A DNA stretch of 5,324 bases from Lachnospiraceae bacterium (GTDB taxonomy: Bacteria > Bacillota > Clostridia > Lachnospirales > Lachnospiraceae): positions 1 to 5,324 of the forward strand of contig JAFOCX010000058.1 of assembly GCA_017380975.1 (NCBI GenBank), given 5' to 3'. Positions 1 through 5,324 of the stretch are shown piece after piece. The notes under the pieces were generated by a model. The model was not told the origin of the DNA. It saw nothing but the letters and a program-made list of their open reading frames with translations, and searched no databases. Each line of letters opens with the position of its first letter. Position 1 is the first letter of the stretch. A program made the position numbers and the translations under genes.

Positions 1-485
1 AAGCTTAAGCCCTTTTCCATACGCTGTTTGTAGCACTCTGCACGGAGCATGTTGTTAACGGAGAAGCATGCGCCGACTTCACGGAGAAGCTCTACGTAGT
101 TCAGCTGTAATAACCAGTCTGCGTTGTTTACCATCATCGCTTTTCCGTCGGAGAAGTCGATGAAACGCTCCATCTGTTTCTTGAAGCAGTCACAGTTGTG
201 CTGGATTGTCTCAACAGTCATCATGGAACGCATATCTGTACGACCGGACGGGTCACCGATCATAGCTGTACCGCCGCCGATAAGAGCGATCGGCTTGTTG
301 CCTGCCATCTGTAATCTCTTCATTAAGCAGAGAGCCATGAAATGACCTACATGTAAGCTGTCTGCTGTCGGGTCAAAGCCAATGTAGAATGTCGCTTTGC
401 CTTCGTTTACCATTTTTCTGATTTCTTCTTCATTTGTTACCTGTGCGATCAGACCACGGGCAACTAACTCTTCATAAACACCCAT
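1..485 (-). CDS. tyrS: Tyrosyl-tRNA synthetase, N-terminal 161 codons (3' end outside window)
   Basis: Cytoplasmic class I aminoacyl-tRNA synthetase that activates tyrosine with ATP and charges tRNA-Tyr. The visible part is the N-terminal portion of the Rossmann-fold catalytic domain. The run [15 protein letters not shown] at residues 34-48 holds the HIGH signature (HVGH, 45-48), and the tyrosine-site residues Tyr34 and Asp38 fall at the same numbers as in the Bacillus stearothermophilus enzyme. [13 protein letters not shown] (70-82) carries the tyrosine/ATP-site Asp78. The family is about 400-420 residues, so roughly 60% of the protein, including the KMSKS loop and the S4-like tRNA-binding domain, lies beyond position 1. 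The ATG at 485 is preceded on the minus strand by AAGGAG (499-494), 8 nt upstream, and the protein begins [12 protein letters not shown] as is usual for TyrRS. Expression is controlled by the Tyr T-box directly upstream. No frameshift or odd residue is visible. Confidence 0.97.
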   Translation of the reverse strand, partial: MGVYEELVARGLIAQVTNEEEIRKMVNEGKATFYIGFDPTADSLHVGHFMALCLMKRLQMAGNKPIALIGGGTAMIGDPSGRTDMRSMMTVETIQHNCDCFKKQMERFIDFSDGKAMMVNNADWLLQLNYVELLREVGACFSVNNMLRAECYKQRMEKGLS

Positions 486-543
486 TGTTGTTTCTCCTTT
501 TCTTTTTCGGACAGCGGATCCGATATGTTCCGTTCCTGGAACT

Positions 544-575
544 AAAAAAGCCTCATCCTATCACTAGGACGAGGC
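544..575 (-). terminator. Intrinsic terminator of the Tyr T-box
   Basis: On the minus strand an 11-bp stem (575-565 with 560-550, one G-U pair) and a 4-nt loop are followed by six U (549-544). The 5' arm overlaps the region that pairs with the T-box core in the antiterminator (GAG/CUC sequences around 585-571). The two structures are therefore mutually exclusive, as in other T-box leaders. The tyrS start codon lies about 60 nt downstream. Confidence 0.95.
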
Positions 576-826
576 TATAATCTCGTGTTACCACCTAATT
601 TCCCGTATGGACTCGCATCCACACAGCTCTGAAAGTCACCATCATGACCCTCGACGCTATAACGTGCGCCAACTCCGTTGCAGCCTACTGGGTTTCCCGT
701 TCGGTGCAAAGCTCCGAGATGTATTCACTTGACCGTCCCACGCGCCTTTCACCGACCGGCTGCTCTCTGTCTGGGGTTAGGATCCAGCTACTTCTTCTCT
801 TCTCCGCTTGTTTCCTTTATTACTAT
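544..826 (-). promoter_or_regulatory. T-box riboswitch leader, tyrosine specifier (UAC), controlling tyrS
   Basis: This is the untranslated leader of tyrS, read on the minus strand. Uncharged tRNA-Tyr binds it and stabilises an antiterminator, so that tyrS is transcribed. Stem I closes with GCGGAG (807-802) pairing to CUUUGC (711-706). The specifier loop has AGUA on its 5' side (792-789) and GUGAA-UAC-A on its 3' side, putting the Tyr codon UAC at 723-721. A GGUG-containing distal loop lies between them. Further downstream are the conserved CGUUA (664-660) and the T-box core AGGUGGUAACACGAG (596-582). Its UGGU (593-590) would pair with ACCA, the 3' end of a tRNA with discriminator A, as expected for tRNA-Tyr. 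The specifier agrees with the gene it controls, which makes this leader a good internal reference for reading the second T-box in the window. Confidence 0.96.
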
Positions 827-833
827 AAAGTGA

Positions 834-862
834 ATTATAGGTGGATTTCGAGGCTTTGTCAA
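834..862 (-). promoter_or_regulatory. Sigma-A promoter of tyrS
   Basis: On the minus strand the -35 box TTGACA (862-857) and -10 box TATAAT (839-834) both match consensus perfectly and are separated by exactly 17 bp. The predicted start of transcription is near 826, about 19 nt before the first stem I pair of the Tyr T-box. Confidence 0.93.
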
Positions 863-954
863 GCCTGTGCAGAAATTTCATCATGCTTTTCCCACGCATT
901 TCCTATCATAATCCGCATTTTTGCTCCATTGCTTAAACGCGTTAAATTTTTATC

Positions 955-983
955 TTGACAGCGTCAAAAAGCTGTGCTATAAC
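955..983 (+). promoter_or_regulatory. Sigma-A promoter of the Leu T-box operon
   Basis: The -35 box TTGACA (955-960) and -10 box TATAAC (978-983) have a 17-bp spacer. The predicted transcription start is near 990. This promoter is back to back with the tyrS promoter: the two -35 boxes are separated by 92 bp of AT-rich DNA (863-954), in which I see no gene. Confidence 0.9.
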
Positions 984-984
984 A

Positions 985-994
985 TCGATATCGA
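985..994. repeat. Perfect 10-bp palindrome at the predicted transcription start
   Basis: TCGATATCGA is a perfect palindrome that begins 2 nt after the -10 box and spans the predicted +1. It could be an operator, a 5'-end hairpin of the transcript, or chance. No repressor gene is in the window to link it to. Confidence 0.3.
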
Positions 995-1291
995 AAACGC
1001 GATGACACAAACTAGTAGACAACGTAGAACTTTCAGAGAAGTGCCGGCAGGTGCGAGGCATCAAGTAGGAAATTGTTGAACTCATTGTTGAGCGGTTGTG
1101 CTGAACACAATTGCGTAGATCCGACAGGTTCTTCCAATCAAGTAGGTGCAGACGGGAGCTCCCGTTACAGAGCCGGGATATGTCAGTATCCCAATGAGTG
1201 ATTCTCCGACTGGAGAATAAAAAGAGTGGTACCGCGGTATAAAAAGAATTATCCCGTCTCTTTTGCCTCATGGCAGGAGAGGCGGTTTTTT
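990..1291 (+). promoter_or_regulatory. T-box riboswitch leader, leucine specifier (CUC), controlling the transporter-dehydrogenase operon
   Basis: This tRNA-sensing leader ends in an intrinsic terminator. Stem I closes with CACAA (1006-1010) pairing to UUGUG (1096-1100). A second helix, CAAC (1020-1023) with GUUG (1075-1078), closes the upper side of the specifier loop. That loop carries AGUA on the 5' side (1014-1017) and GAA-CUC-A on the 3' side, so the specifier is CUC (1081-1083), a Leu codon. Aligned with the Tyr T-box in this window, both leaders have GAA, the codon, an A, nine more bases ending GAGC or GGAGC, then GAAC further on, with no gaps around the codon. The distal loop has AGGUGCGA (1049-1056). 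CGUUA is at 1163-1167 and the core AGAGUGGUACCGCGG at 1223-1237. UGGU at 1227-1230 fits ACCA, as for tRNA-Leu with discriminator A. Extra hairpins lie at 1152-1165, 1175-1192 and 1201-1218. T-box identity is certain; Leu specificity is very likely. Confidence 0.92.
1254..1291 (+). terminator. Intrinsic terminator of the Leu T-box
   Basis: A continuous 14-bp stem (1254-1267 with 1272-1285, several G-U pairs) and a UCAU loop are followed by six U (1286-1291). The 5' arm includes CUCUUUU (1258-1264), which can instead pair with AAAAGAG (1220-1226) beside the T-box core to form the antiterminator. This supports a switch at the level of transcription termination. Confidence 0.94.
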
Positions 1292-1351
1292 ATTGCAGAA
1301 TAAAAACAAACTCCTGTCACAAGATTCATTCATACACAGGAGGACAAAATT

Positions 1352-2512
1352 ATGAAATCATCCAACAAGATCCCGTTTGCCATGGTATTTTCCGTGGGCT
1401 GCGTGCTCTTTTCTTCCCATGCCGGCGGAGGCTTCGCAACCGGTAACCAGGCCAACACCTATTATGTAAATTTAGGCTGGCTGGGTCCGGTCTCAGCAAT
1501 CATCTCCATGCTTCTTCTCACATTGACCATGCGCCAGGCGATGATCATGTATAACTCAAGACAGATTAAATCCGCCAAGCAATTGTTCGAAACCTTATTT
1601 CACCCATTCGACAAACTGGAATGGCTGTTCGAAGCATTCTTCTATATCATGGTACTGATGGCCATCGCCGCTGCAATTTCCGGTGCCGCATCCGCACTTA
1701 ACAGCTACTTTGGTTTGAATTATAATATCGGTATTTTAACCATTGGTATTCTTGTTATGCTGCTGACGATCTTCGGTGCAGACCTGATTCGTAAAGTTTC
1801 CAGCTACATGAGTATTGGAATTCTGGTTACCGCAATTATCATCTACGCAATCGGCATCTTCAACTGCGAAACTCCGGTAACCGTCATCATGGCAGACAAT
1901 TTTACTGCAAACGGCTTTTCCGCACTTCCGGCTGCGATTAAGAACGCCTTTGTTTATGCAGGTTTCCAGTGTGTTACACTTCCGACCCTGGTTGCATGCG
2001 GCACACCGCTGACAAACAAAAAAGGATGTGCAGATTCCATGTGGATTTCCTTCGTGATGAACGCAGTTGCTCTGACACTTTCCGTAGTGATGCTTATGGG
2101 CTGGGAAAGCGTTTATACTTCCGTTTCAGGCGGAACGACAATCCCGACTCTGACAAGCTGTACTGCTATGGGTGCAACCTGGCTGACTGTCGTATATGGC
2201 TGCTGCCTGCTTCTCTGCCTGATTTCCACCGGTGTTACAATCACATTCGGCTTTGTTTCTCGTTTTGAAAACGCAAAATTTTATAAGAATATCTCTTCTG
2301 CCACTACAAAAAATGCCATCAGCGCAATCTTCATTATCGCGCTGTCCATGACTATTTCTTTAGTTGGCCTTACAAATATCATTAAATACGGTTATGGATA
2401 CTGTGGCTATCTTGGCATCGCAGTCATCGTCATTCCGTTCCTGACCGTTGGATATTACAAAAACAAAACATATATGGCAGAGCACAGTGAAGAATTCGAT
2501 GCTGCTCAGTAA
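1352..2512 (+). CDS. YkvI-type (COG3949) membrane transporter, APC/LeuT-fold family
   Basis: Integral membrane protein of 386 residues, probably a secondary transporter. The segments I predict by eye are about ten helices: residues 8-30, 45-65, 92-118, 124-145, 150-171, 190-215, 228-252, 272-300, 320-340 and 346-367. This fits the 5+5 inverted-repeat LeuT fold. The Gly-rich HAGGGFATG (23-31) in helix 1 resembles the unwound substrate-binding segment of that fold and is characteristic of YkvI-like proteins. The C-terminal tail is short, charged and cytosolic, with no signal peptide or extra domain. The start at 1352 has a perfect AGGAGG (1338-1343), 8 nt upstream. It is the first gene after the Leu T-box, 60 nt beyond the terminator, and is followed after 29 bp by a dehydrogenase that must be co-transcribed. 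The family has no firmly established substrate that I know of. From the leucine switch I infer leucine or a leucine precursor such as a branched 2-hydroxy or 2-oxo acid. Confidence 0.88.
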   Translation: MKSSNKIPFAMVFSVGCVLFSSHAGGGFATGNQANTYYVNLGWLGPVSAIISMLLLTLTMRQAMIMYNSRQIKSAKQLFETLFHPFDKLEWLFEAFFYIMVLMAIAAAISGAASALNSYFGLNYNIGILTIGILVMLLTIFGADLIRKVSSYMSIGILVTAIIIYAIGIFNCETPVTVIMADNFTANGFSALPAAIKNAFVYAGFQCVTLPTLVACGTPLTNKKGCADSMWISFVMNAVALTLSVVMLMGWESVYTSVSGGTTIPTLTSCTAMGATWLTVVYGCCLLLCLISTGVTITFGFVSRFENAKFYKNISSATTKNAISAIFIIALSMTISLVGLTNIIKYGYGYCGYLGIAVIVIPFLTVGYYKNKTYMAEHSEEFDAAQ

Positions 2513-2541
2513 CTGACAGAAATCAGAAAGGAACTTATATT

Positions 2542-3615
2542 ATGGATAAATCACTCTTCCCAAATTACACCATTGGCCCGGATGCCTATGAAGATATCAA
2601 ACATGTATGCCCGACATATGGTAAAAAAGTAGCCATTATTGGAGGAAAGCGGGCACTGGATGCTGCAAAAGACAAAATTCTTAAATCCATTGAGGACTCA
2701 TCCCTTGAAGTGATCGGCGTGTTCTGGTACGGCGGTGAATGCTCCGTGGAGAACATGGACATGCTTCGTCCGCAGATTGCAGAAGCAGATATGATTTTCG
2801 CAGTCGGCGGCGGCAAAGCCATCGACACATGTAAAGTTCTGGCACACTCCACCAACAGACCGTTCTTTACATTCCCGACTATCGCCTCCACATGTGCAAG
2901 CTGCACAAGTCTCGGCATTGTTTATCACCCGGACGGAAGCTTAAGAGAATACTCCTTCTCCAAAGTTCCTCCGAACCACATCTTCATCGACACGGAGATC
3001 ATTGCCAATGCACCGGATACCTATCTCTGGGCAGGCATGGGAGACACGATGGCAAAACACTACGAGTGTACAACTTCCTCCCGCGGTCATATTCCGGCAC
3101 ACAGCGATGCTATGGGAATCGCCTTAAGTTCCATGTGTGCTGACCCGATCATCCGTTGGGGCAAGCAGGCTATGGATGACTGCAAAGCTCACCGTGTGAC
3201 GAAAGAATTCACGGAGGTTGTTCTGGGTATTATCATTTCCACCGGTTTCGTATCCAATTTTGTTCAGGTAGACTATACAACAGGTCTTGCCCACGCAATT
3301 TATAACGGATTTACCGTAATTCCAAGCGTGGAGCACAACGGACACCTCCACGGTGAAGTTGTCTCCTACGGCATTCTTGTTCTGCTTACTGTCGACAAAA
3401 AGTTTGAAGAAAGAGACAAGCTCTTCCAGTTTAGCCGTTCCATCGGACTTCCGACCTGTCTGGCTGACATTGATGCGACACCGGATGACCTTCCGATCGT
3501 TGCAAAGAAAGCATTGGCAGGAATTGATGTCCGTGTATGGCCATATCCGGTCGACGAACAGCTCATCATTGACGGAATCATGGAAATGGAAGAATATACA
3601 AAGGCACATGCTTAA
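2542..3615 (+). CDS. GldA-like iron-containing alcohol dehydrogenase family oxidoreductase (substrate not glycerol; perhaps a 2-hydroxy acid)
   Basis: Soluble NAD(P)-dependent, metal-dependent dehydrogenase of 357 residues, the usual length for the glycerol dehydrogenase branch. The N-terminal nucleotide-binding domain has VAIIGGKRAL (30-39) and the family motif GGGKAIDTCK (89-98). The metal ligands of glycerol dehydrogenase are all present: Asp168 in GMGDTMAK, His251 in GLAHAIYNG and His270 in HLHGEVVSYG. The notable change is in the pocket. Glycerol dehydrogenases have STDAP, with an Asp that contacts glycerol, while this protein has STCAS with Cys118. This points to another substrate. From memory, E. 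coli HcxA (YbdH), a hydroxycarboxylate/2-oxoacid member of this family, is a better functional model than GldA. The start has AAAGGA (2527-2532), 9 nt upstream. The gene is second in the Leu T-box operon and is followed by a terminator, so it is expressed with the transporter when tRNA-Leu is uncharged. The family call is firm; the 2-hydroxyisocaproate substrate is hypothesis. Confidence 0.9.
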   Translation: MDKSLFPNYTIGPDAYEDIKHVCPTYGKKVAIIGGKRALDAAKDKILKSIEDSSLEVIGVFWYGGECSVENMDMLRPQIAEADMIFAVGGGKAIDTCKVLAHSTNRPFFTFPTIASTCASCTSLGIVYHPDGSLREYSFSKVPPNHIFIDTEIIANAPDTYLWAGMGDTMAKHYECTTSSRGHIPAHSDAMGIALSSMCADPIIRWGKQAMDDCKAHRVTKEFTEVVLGIIISTGFVSNFVQVDYTTGLAHAIYNGFTVIPSVEHNGHLHGEVVSYGILVLLTVDKKFEERDKLFQFSRSIGLPTCLADIDATPDDLPIVAKKALAGIDVRVWPYPVDEQLIIDGIMEMEEYTKAHA

Positions 3616-3662
3616 CGAGACAACGGATGTATCCTGGTAACCAGGTTCTCTGTAAATGAAAT

Positions 3663-3712
3663 AACAGCAGATTTGCTGGAGATAACTCCCTGCAATCTGC
3701 TGTTTTCTTTTC
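3663..3712 (+). terminator. Intrinsic terminator of the operon, possibly bidirectional with mfd
   Basis: The stem AACAGCAGATT (3663-3673) pairs perfectly with AATCTGCTGTT (3694-3704). An inner GGAG/CTCC helix (3678-3681 with 3686-3689) lies above it, and the U-rich tail TTTTCTTTT runs from 3703. It sits 48 bp after the dehydrogenase stop and 12 bp after the mfd stop. Read on the minus strand the same stem is followed by TATTTCATTT, a weaker U-rich tail, so it may also end mfd transcripts. Confidence 0.88.
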
Positions 3713-3715
3713 ATC

Positions 3716-5324
3716 TTATCCATTTGTATTCGCAAGTGCCCCAAGCTTCCCCATAAGCTCTTTCGCCATAGCCATCATCTTCTCGCAGTCTTTGTTCTTC
3801 GTCCTCTTATCCTGGTACAGCATCATCGGCTTTTCACCTGGAATAAAGCGAAGGGCATTTTTATACTCCGCGATCAGTCCCGGAATTCCTGAAATATCCA
3901 GCTTGGCTTTCGGGAACAGTTCGATCCGCACTTCCTGGCGGTTGATAGTGAGTTCAGTCACATAGGCGCGGTGGGCCATGGCCTTCAGCTCAGCCACACG
4001 CAGAAGATTATCCACGGATTTCGGAATATCACCAAAACGATCCATCAGCTCATCCTGCATATCCATGTACTCTTCTTCATTTTCAATCGTGGATATACGC
4101 TTGTAAACATCCAGCTTCAAGTATTCATTCTTGATGTATCCATCCGGAATAAACGCGTCGACATCACAGTCCACCACGGTTTCAAACTGGTCTTTCTCTT
4201 CTTCCAGTCCCTTCAACGCAAGAACTGCTTCATTGAGCATCTTACAGTAAAGATCGTAACCGACCGCCTCCATGTGTCCATGCTGCTCTGCACCGAGAAT
4301 GTTTCCCGCACCGCGCAGTTCCAGATCTCGCATGGCGATCTTGATACCGGAACCCAGTTCCGTAAACTCACGGATTGCCTGGAGACGTTTTTCTGCTTCC
4401 TCTCTCAGCAGCTTATCACGCTTATACATGAGGAATGCAAAGGAAGTGCGGTTCGAACGTCCGATACGGCCTCGGATCTGATACAGCTGAGAAAGTCCCA
4501 GTCTGTCCGCGTCGTGAATGATCATGGTATTTGCATTGGGGATATCCAGTCCCGTTTCAATGATGGTTGTGGATACCAGCACGTCAATTTCACCATTCAC
4601 GAAGTCCAGCATGATCTTTTCCAGCTGTCGCTCGCTCATCTGACCGTGTGCAAATGCCACATTCGCATCCGGAACCAAAGCCGCCACATGATTGGCAACT
4701 TCGTCAATGTTGCTGACACGATTGTATACATAGTACACCTGACCATTGCGCATCAATTCACGATGAATCGCCTCACGAACCATCTCGTCATTGTATTCCA
4801 TCACGTAAGTCTGGATCGGAACACGGTCTACCGGAGGCTCTTCCAGCACACTCATATCGCGGATTCCGATCATACTCATATGAAGAGTACGCGGGATCGG
4901 GGTCGCTGTTAAGGTCAGAACATCAATGTTCTGCTTCATCTGTTTGATCTTTTCTTTATGGGCAACGCCAAAACGCTGCTCCTCGTCAATGATCAGGAGA
5001 CCCAGATTTTTGAATTCTACATCCTTAGAGAGAACCCTGTGGGTACCGATCACGATGTCCACAATTCCCTTTTTCAATCCTTCCAGCGTCAGTTTCATCT
5101 GCGCCGGAGTTCGAAATCTGGACATCATGTCCACGCGAACCGGGAAATCCTTCATTCGCTGGACAAATGTATTGTAATGCTGCTGGGCAAGGATCGTAGT
5201 CGGAACCAGGTAAACCACCTGTTTTCCTTCCTGGATCGCTTTGAATGCAGCACGGATCGCAATCTCTGTTTTTCCGTAGCCAACGTCACCACAGACCAGA
5301 CGGTCCATGATCTTGCGGCTTTCC
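3716..5324 (-). CDS. mfd: Transcription-repair coupling factor Mfd, C-terminal 535 codons (5' part outside window)
   Basis: Mfd is a cytosolic double-stranded DNA translocase. It pushes stalled RNA polymerase off damaged DNA and recruits UvrA for nucleotide excision repair. The visible half is the RecG-like motor plus the C-terminal domain. Counting from the Met at 5308, the Walker A motif GDVGYGKT is at 7-14, the Walker B motif DEEQRFGV at 108-115, motif III TATPIPRT at 134-141, motif V STTIIETGLDIPNA at 246-259 and motif VI QIRGRIGRSNR at 277-287. The translocation (TRG) motif follows with RDLELRGAGNILG (327-339). The last 150 or so residues form the regulatory C-terminal domain and end naturally in a TAA at 3716-3718. 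The frame stays open to the window edge (ESRKI precedes that Met), so 5308 is not the true start. Full-length Mfd is about 1150 residues. The UvrB-like and RNA-polymerase-interacting domains therefore lie beyond 5324. All helicase motifs are intact. Confidence 0.97.
   Translation of the reverse strand, partial: ESRKIMDRLVCGDVGYGKTEIAIRAAFKAIQEGKQVVYLVPTTILAQQHYNTFVQRMKDFPVRVDMMSRFRTPAQMKLTLEGLKKGIVDIVIGTHRVLSKDVEFKNLGLLIIDEEQRFGVAHKEKIKQMKQNIDVLTLTATPIPRTLHMSMIGIRDMSVLEEPPVDRVPIQTYVMEYNDEMVREAIHRELMRNGQVYYVYNRVSNIDEVANHVAALVPDANVAFAHGQMSERQLEKIMLDFVNGEIDVLVSTTIIETGLDIPNANTMIIHDADRLGLSQLYQIRGRIGRSNRTSFAFLMYKRDKLLREEAEKRLQAIREFTELGSGIKIAMRDLELRGAGNILGAEQHGHMEAVGYDLYCKMLNEAVLALKGLEEEKDQFETVVDCDVDAFIPDGYIKNEYLKLDVYKRISTIENEEEYMDMQDELMDRFGDIPKSVDNLLRVAELKAMAHRAYVTELTINRQEVRIELFPKAKLDISGIPGLIAEYKNALRFIPGEKPMMLYQDKRTKNKDCEKMMAMAKELMGKLGALANTNG

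Noticed and set aside
644..958. Open reading frame of 104 codons, plus strand
   Set aside because: It lies antisense to the Tyr T-box and the tyrS promoter, has no ribosome binding site, and the RNA structure explains the region.
942..1271. Open reading frame of 109 codons, minus strand
   Set aside because: It is antisense to the Leu T-box and promoter. The conserved riboswitch elements account for all of it.
2542..3615. Annotation as glycerol dehydrogenase (gldA)
   Set aside because: The fold and metal site match, but the glycerol-contact Asp is Cys and the operon is under a leucine T-box, so the specific name is not supported.
3633..3645. Short palindrome CCTGGTAACCAGG after the dehydrogenase stop
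   Set aside because: It could form only a 5-bp stem with a 3-nt loop and has no U-tract. The strong hairpin at 3663-3704 is the real terminator.
3124..3744. Open frame of 206 codons on the minus strand across the dehydrogenase 3' end
   Set aside because: It is antisense to the conserved dehydrogenase metal-binding region and runs through the terminator hairpin, with no recognisable domain.
3971..4912. Long open frame of 313 codons on the plus strand, antisense to mfd
   Set aside because: The opposite strand encodes intact, highly conserved Mfd helicase motifs. The His/Ile-rich translation matches no family I know and is a codon-composition shadow.
1..5324. Mobile elements, CRISPR arrays, tRNA or rRNA genes
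   Set aside because: I looked for spaced direct repeats, terminal inverted repeats, transposase-like proteins and tRNA cloverleaf sequences and saw none.

Overview
The window reads as chromosomal DNA of a low-to-medium GC Firmicute, most likely a gut-type Clostridia (Lachnospiraceae-like). The grounds are two T-box leaders, strong AGGAGG-type ribosome binding sites, canonical TTGACA/TATAAT promoters and the protein sequence style. The taxonomic call is inference, since no rRNA or marker comparison was possible.

Layout. The left end carries the N-terminal 161 codons of tyrosyl-tRNA synthetase (tyrS, minus strand, running off the window). Its roughly 340-nt leader is a T-box riboswitch with a UAC (Tyr) specifier, an intrinsic terminator and its own promoter. 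About 90 bp away, a second sigma-A promoter fires in the opposite direction into a second T-box leader. Alignment to the first leader gives this one a CUC (Leu) specifier. It controls a two-gene operon on the plus strand: a ten-helix APC/LeuT-fold membrane protein of the YkvI (COG3949) type, then, 29 bp later, a GldA-like metal-dependent dehydrogenase of the iron-containing alcohol dehydrogenase superfamily. A strong hairpin terminator separates this operon from the converging 3' end of mfd (transcription-repair coupling factor), whose C-terminal 535 codons fill the right end on the minus strand.

How it fits together. tyrS and mfd are housekeeping genes. The interesting unit is the Leu-T-box operon. 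It should be switched on when tRNA-Leu is uncharged, so transporter and dehydrogenase together should help supply leucine. The dehydrogenase keeps the NAD and metal sites of glycerol dehydrogenase but has Cys where glycerol dehydrogenases have the catalytic-pocket Asp (STDAP becomes STCAS), which argues against glycerol as substrate. A testable model is leucine salvage: uptake of 2-hydroxyisocaproate (or 2-oxoisocaproate), oxidation to 2-oxoisocaproate, and transamination to leucine by a general aminotransferase. The T-box logic is read from sequence; the substrate is inference.
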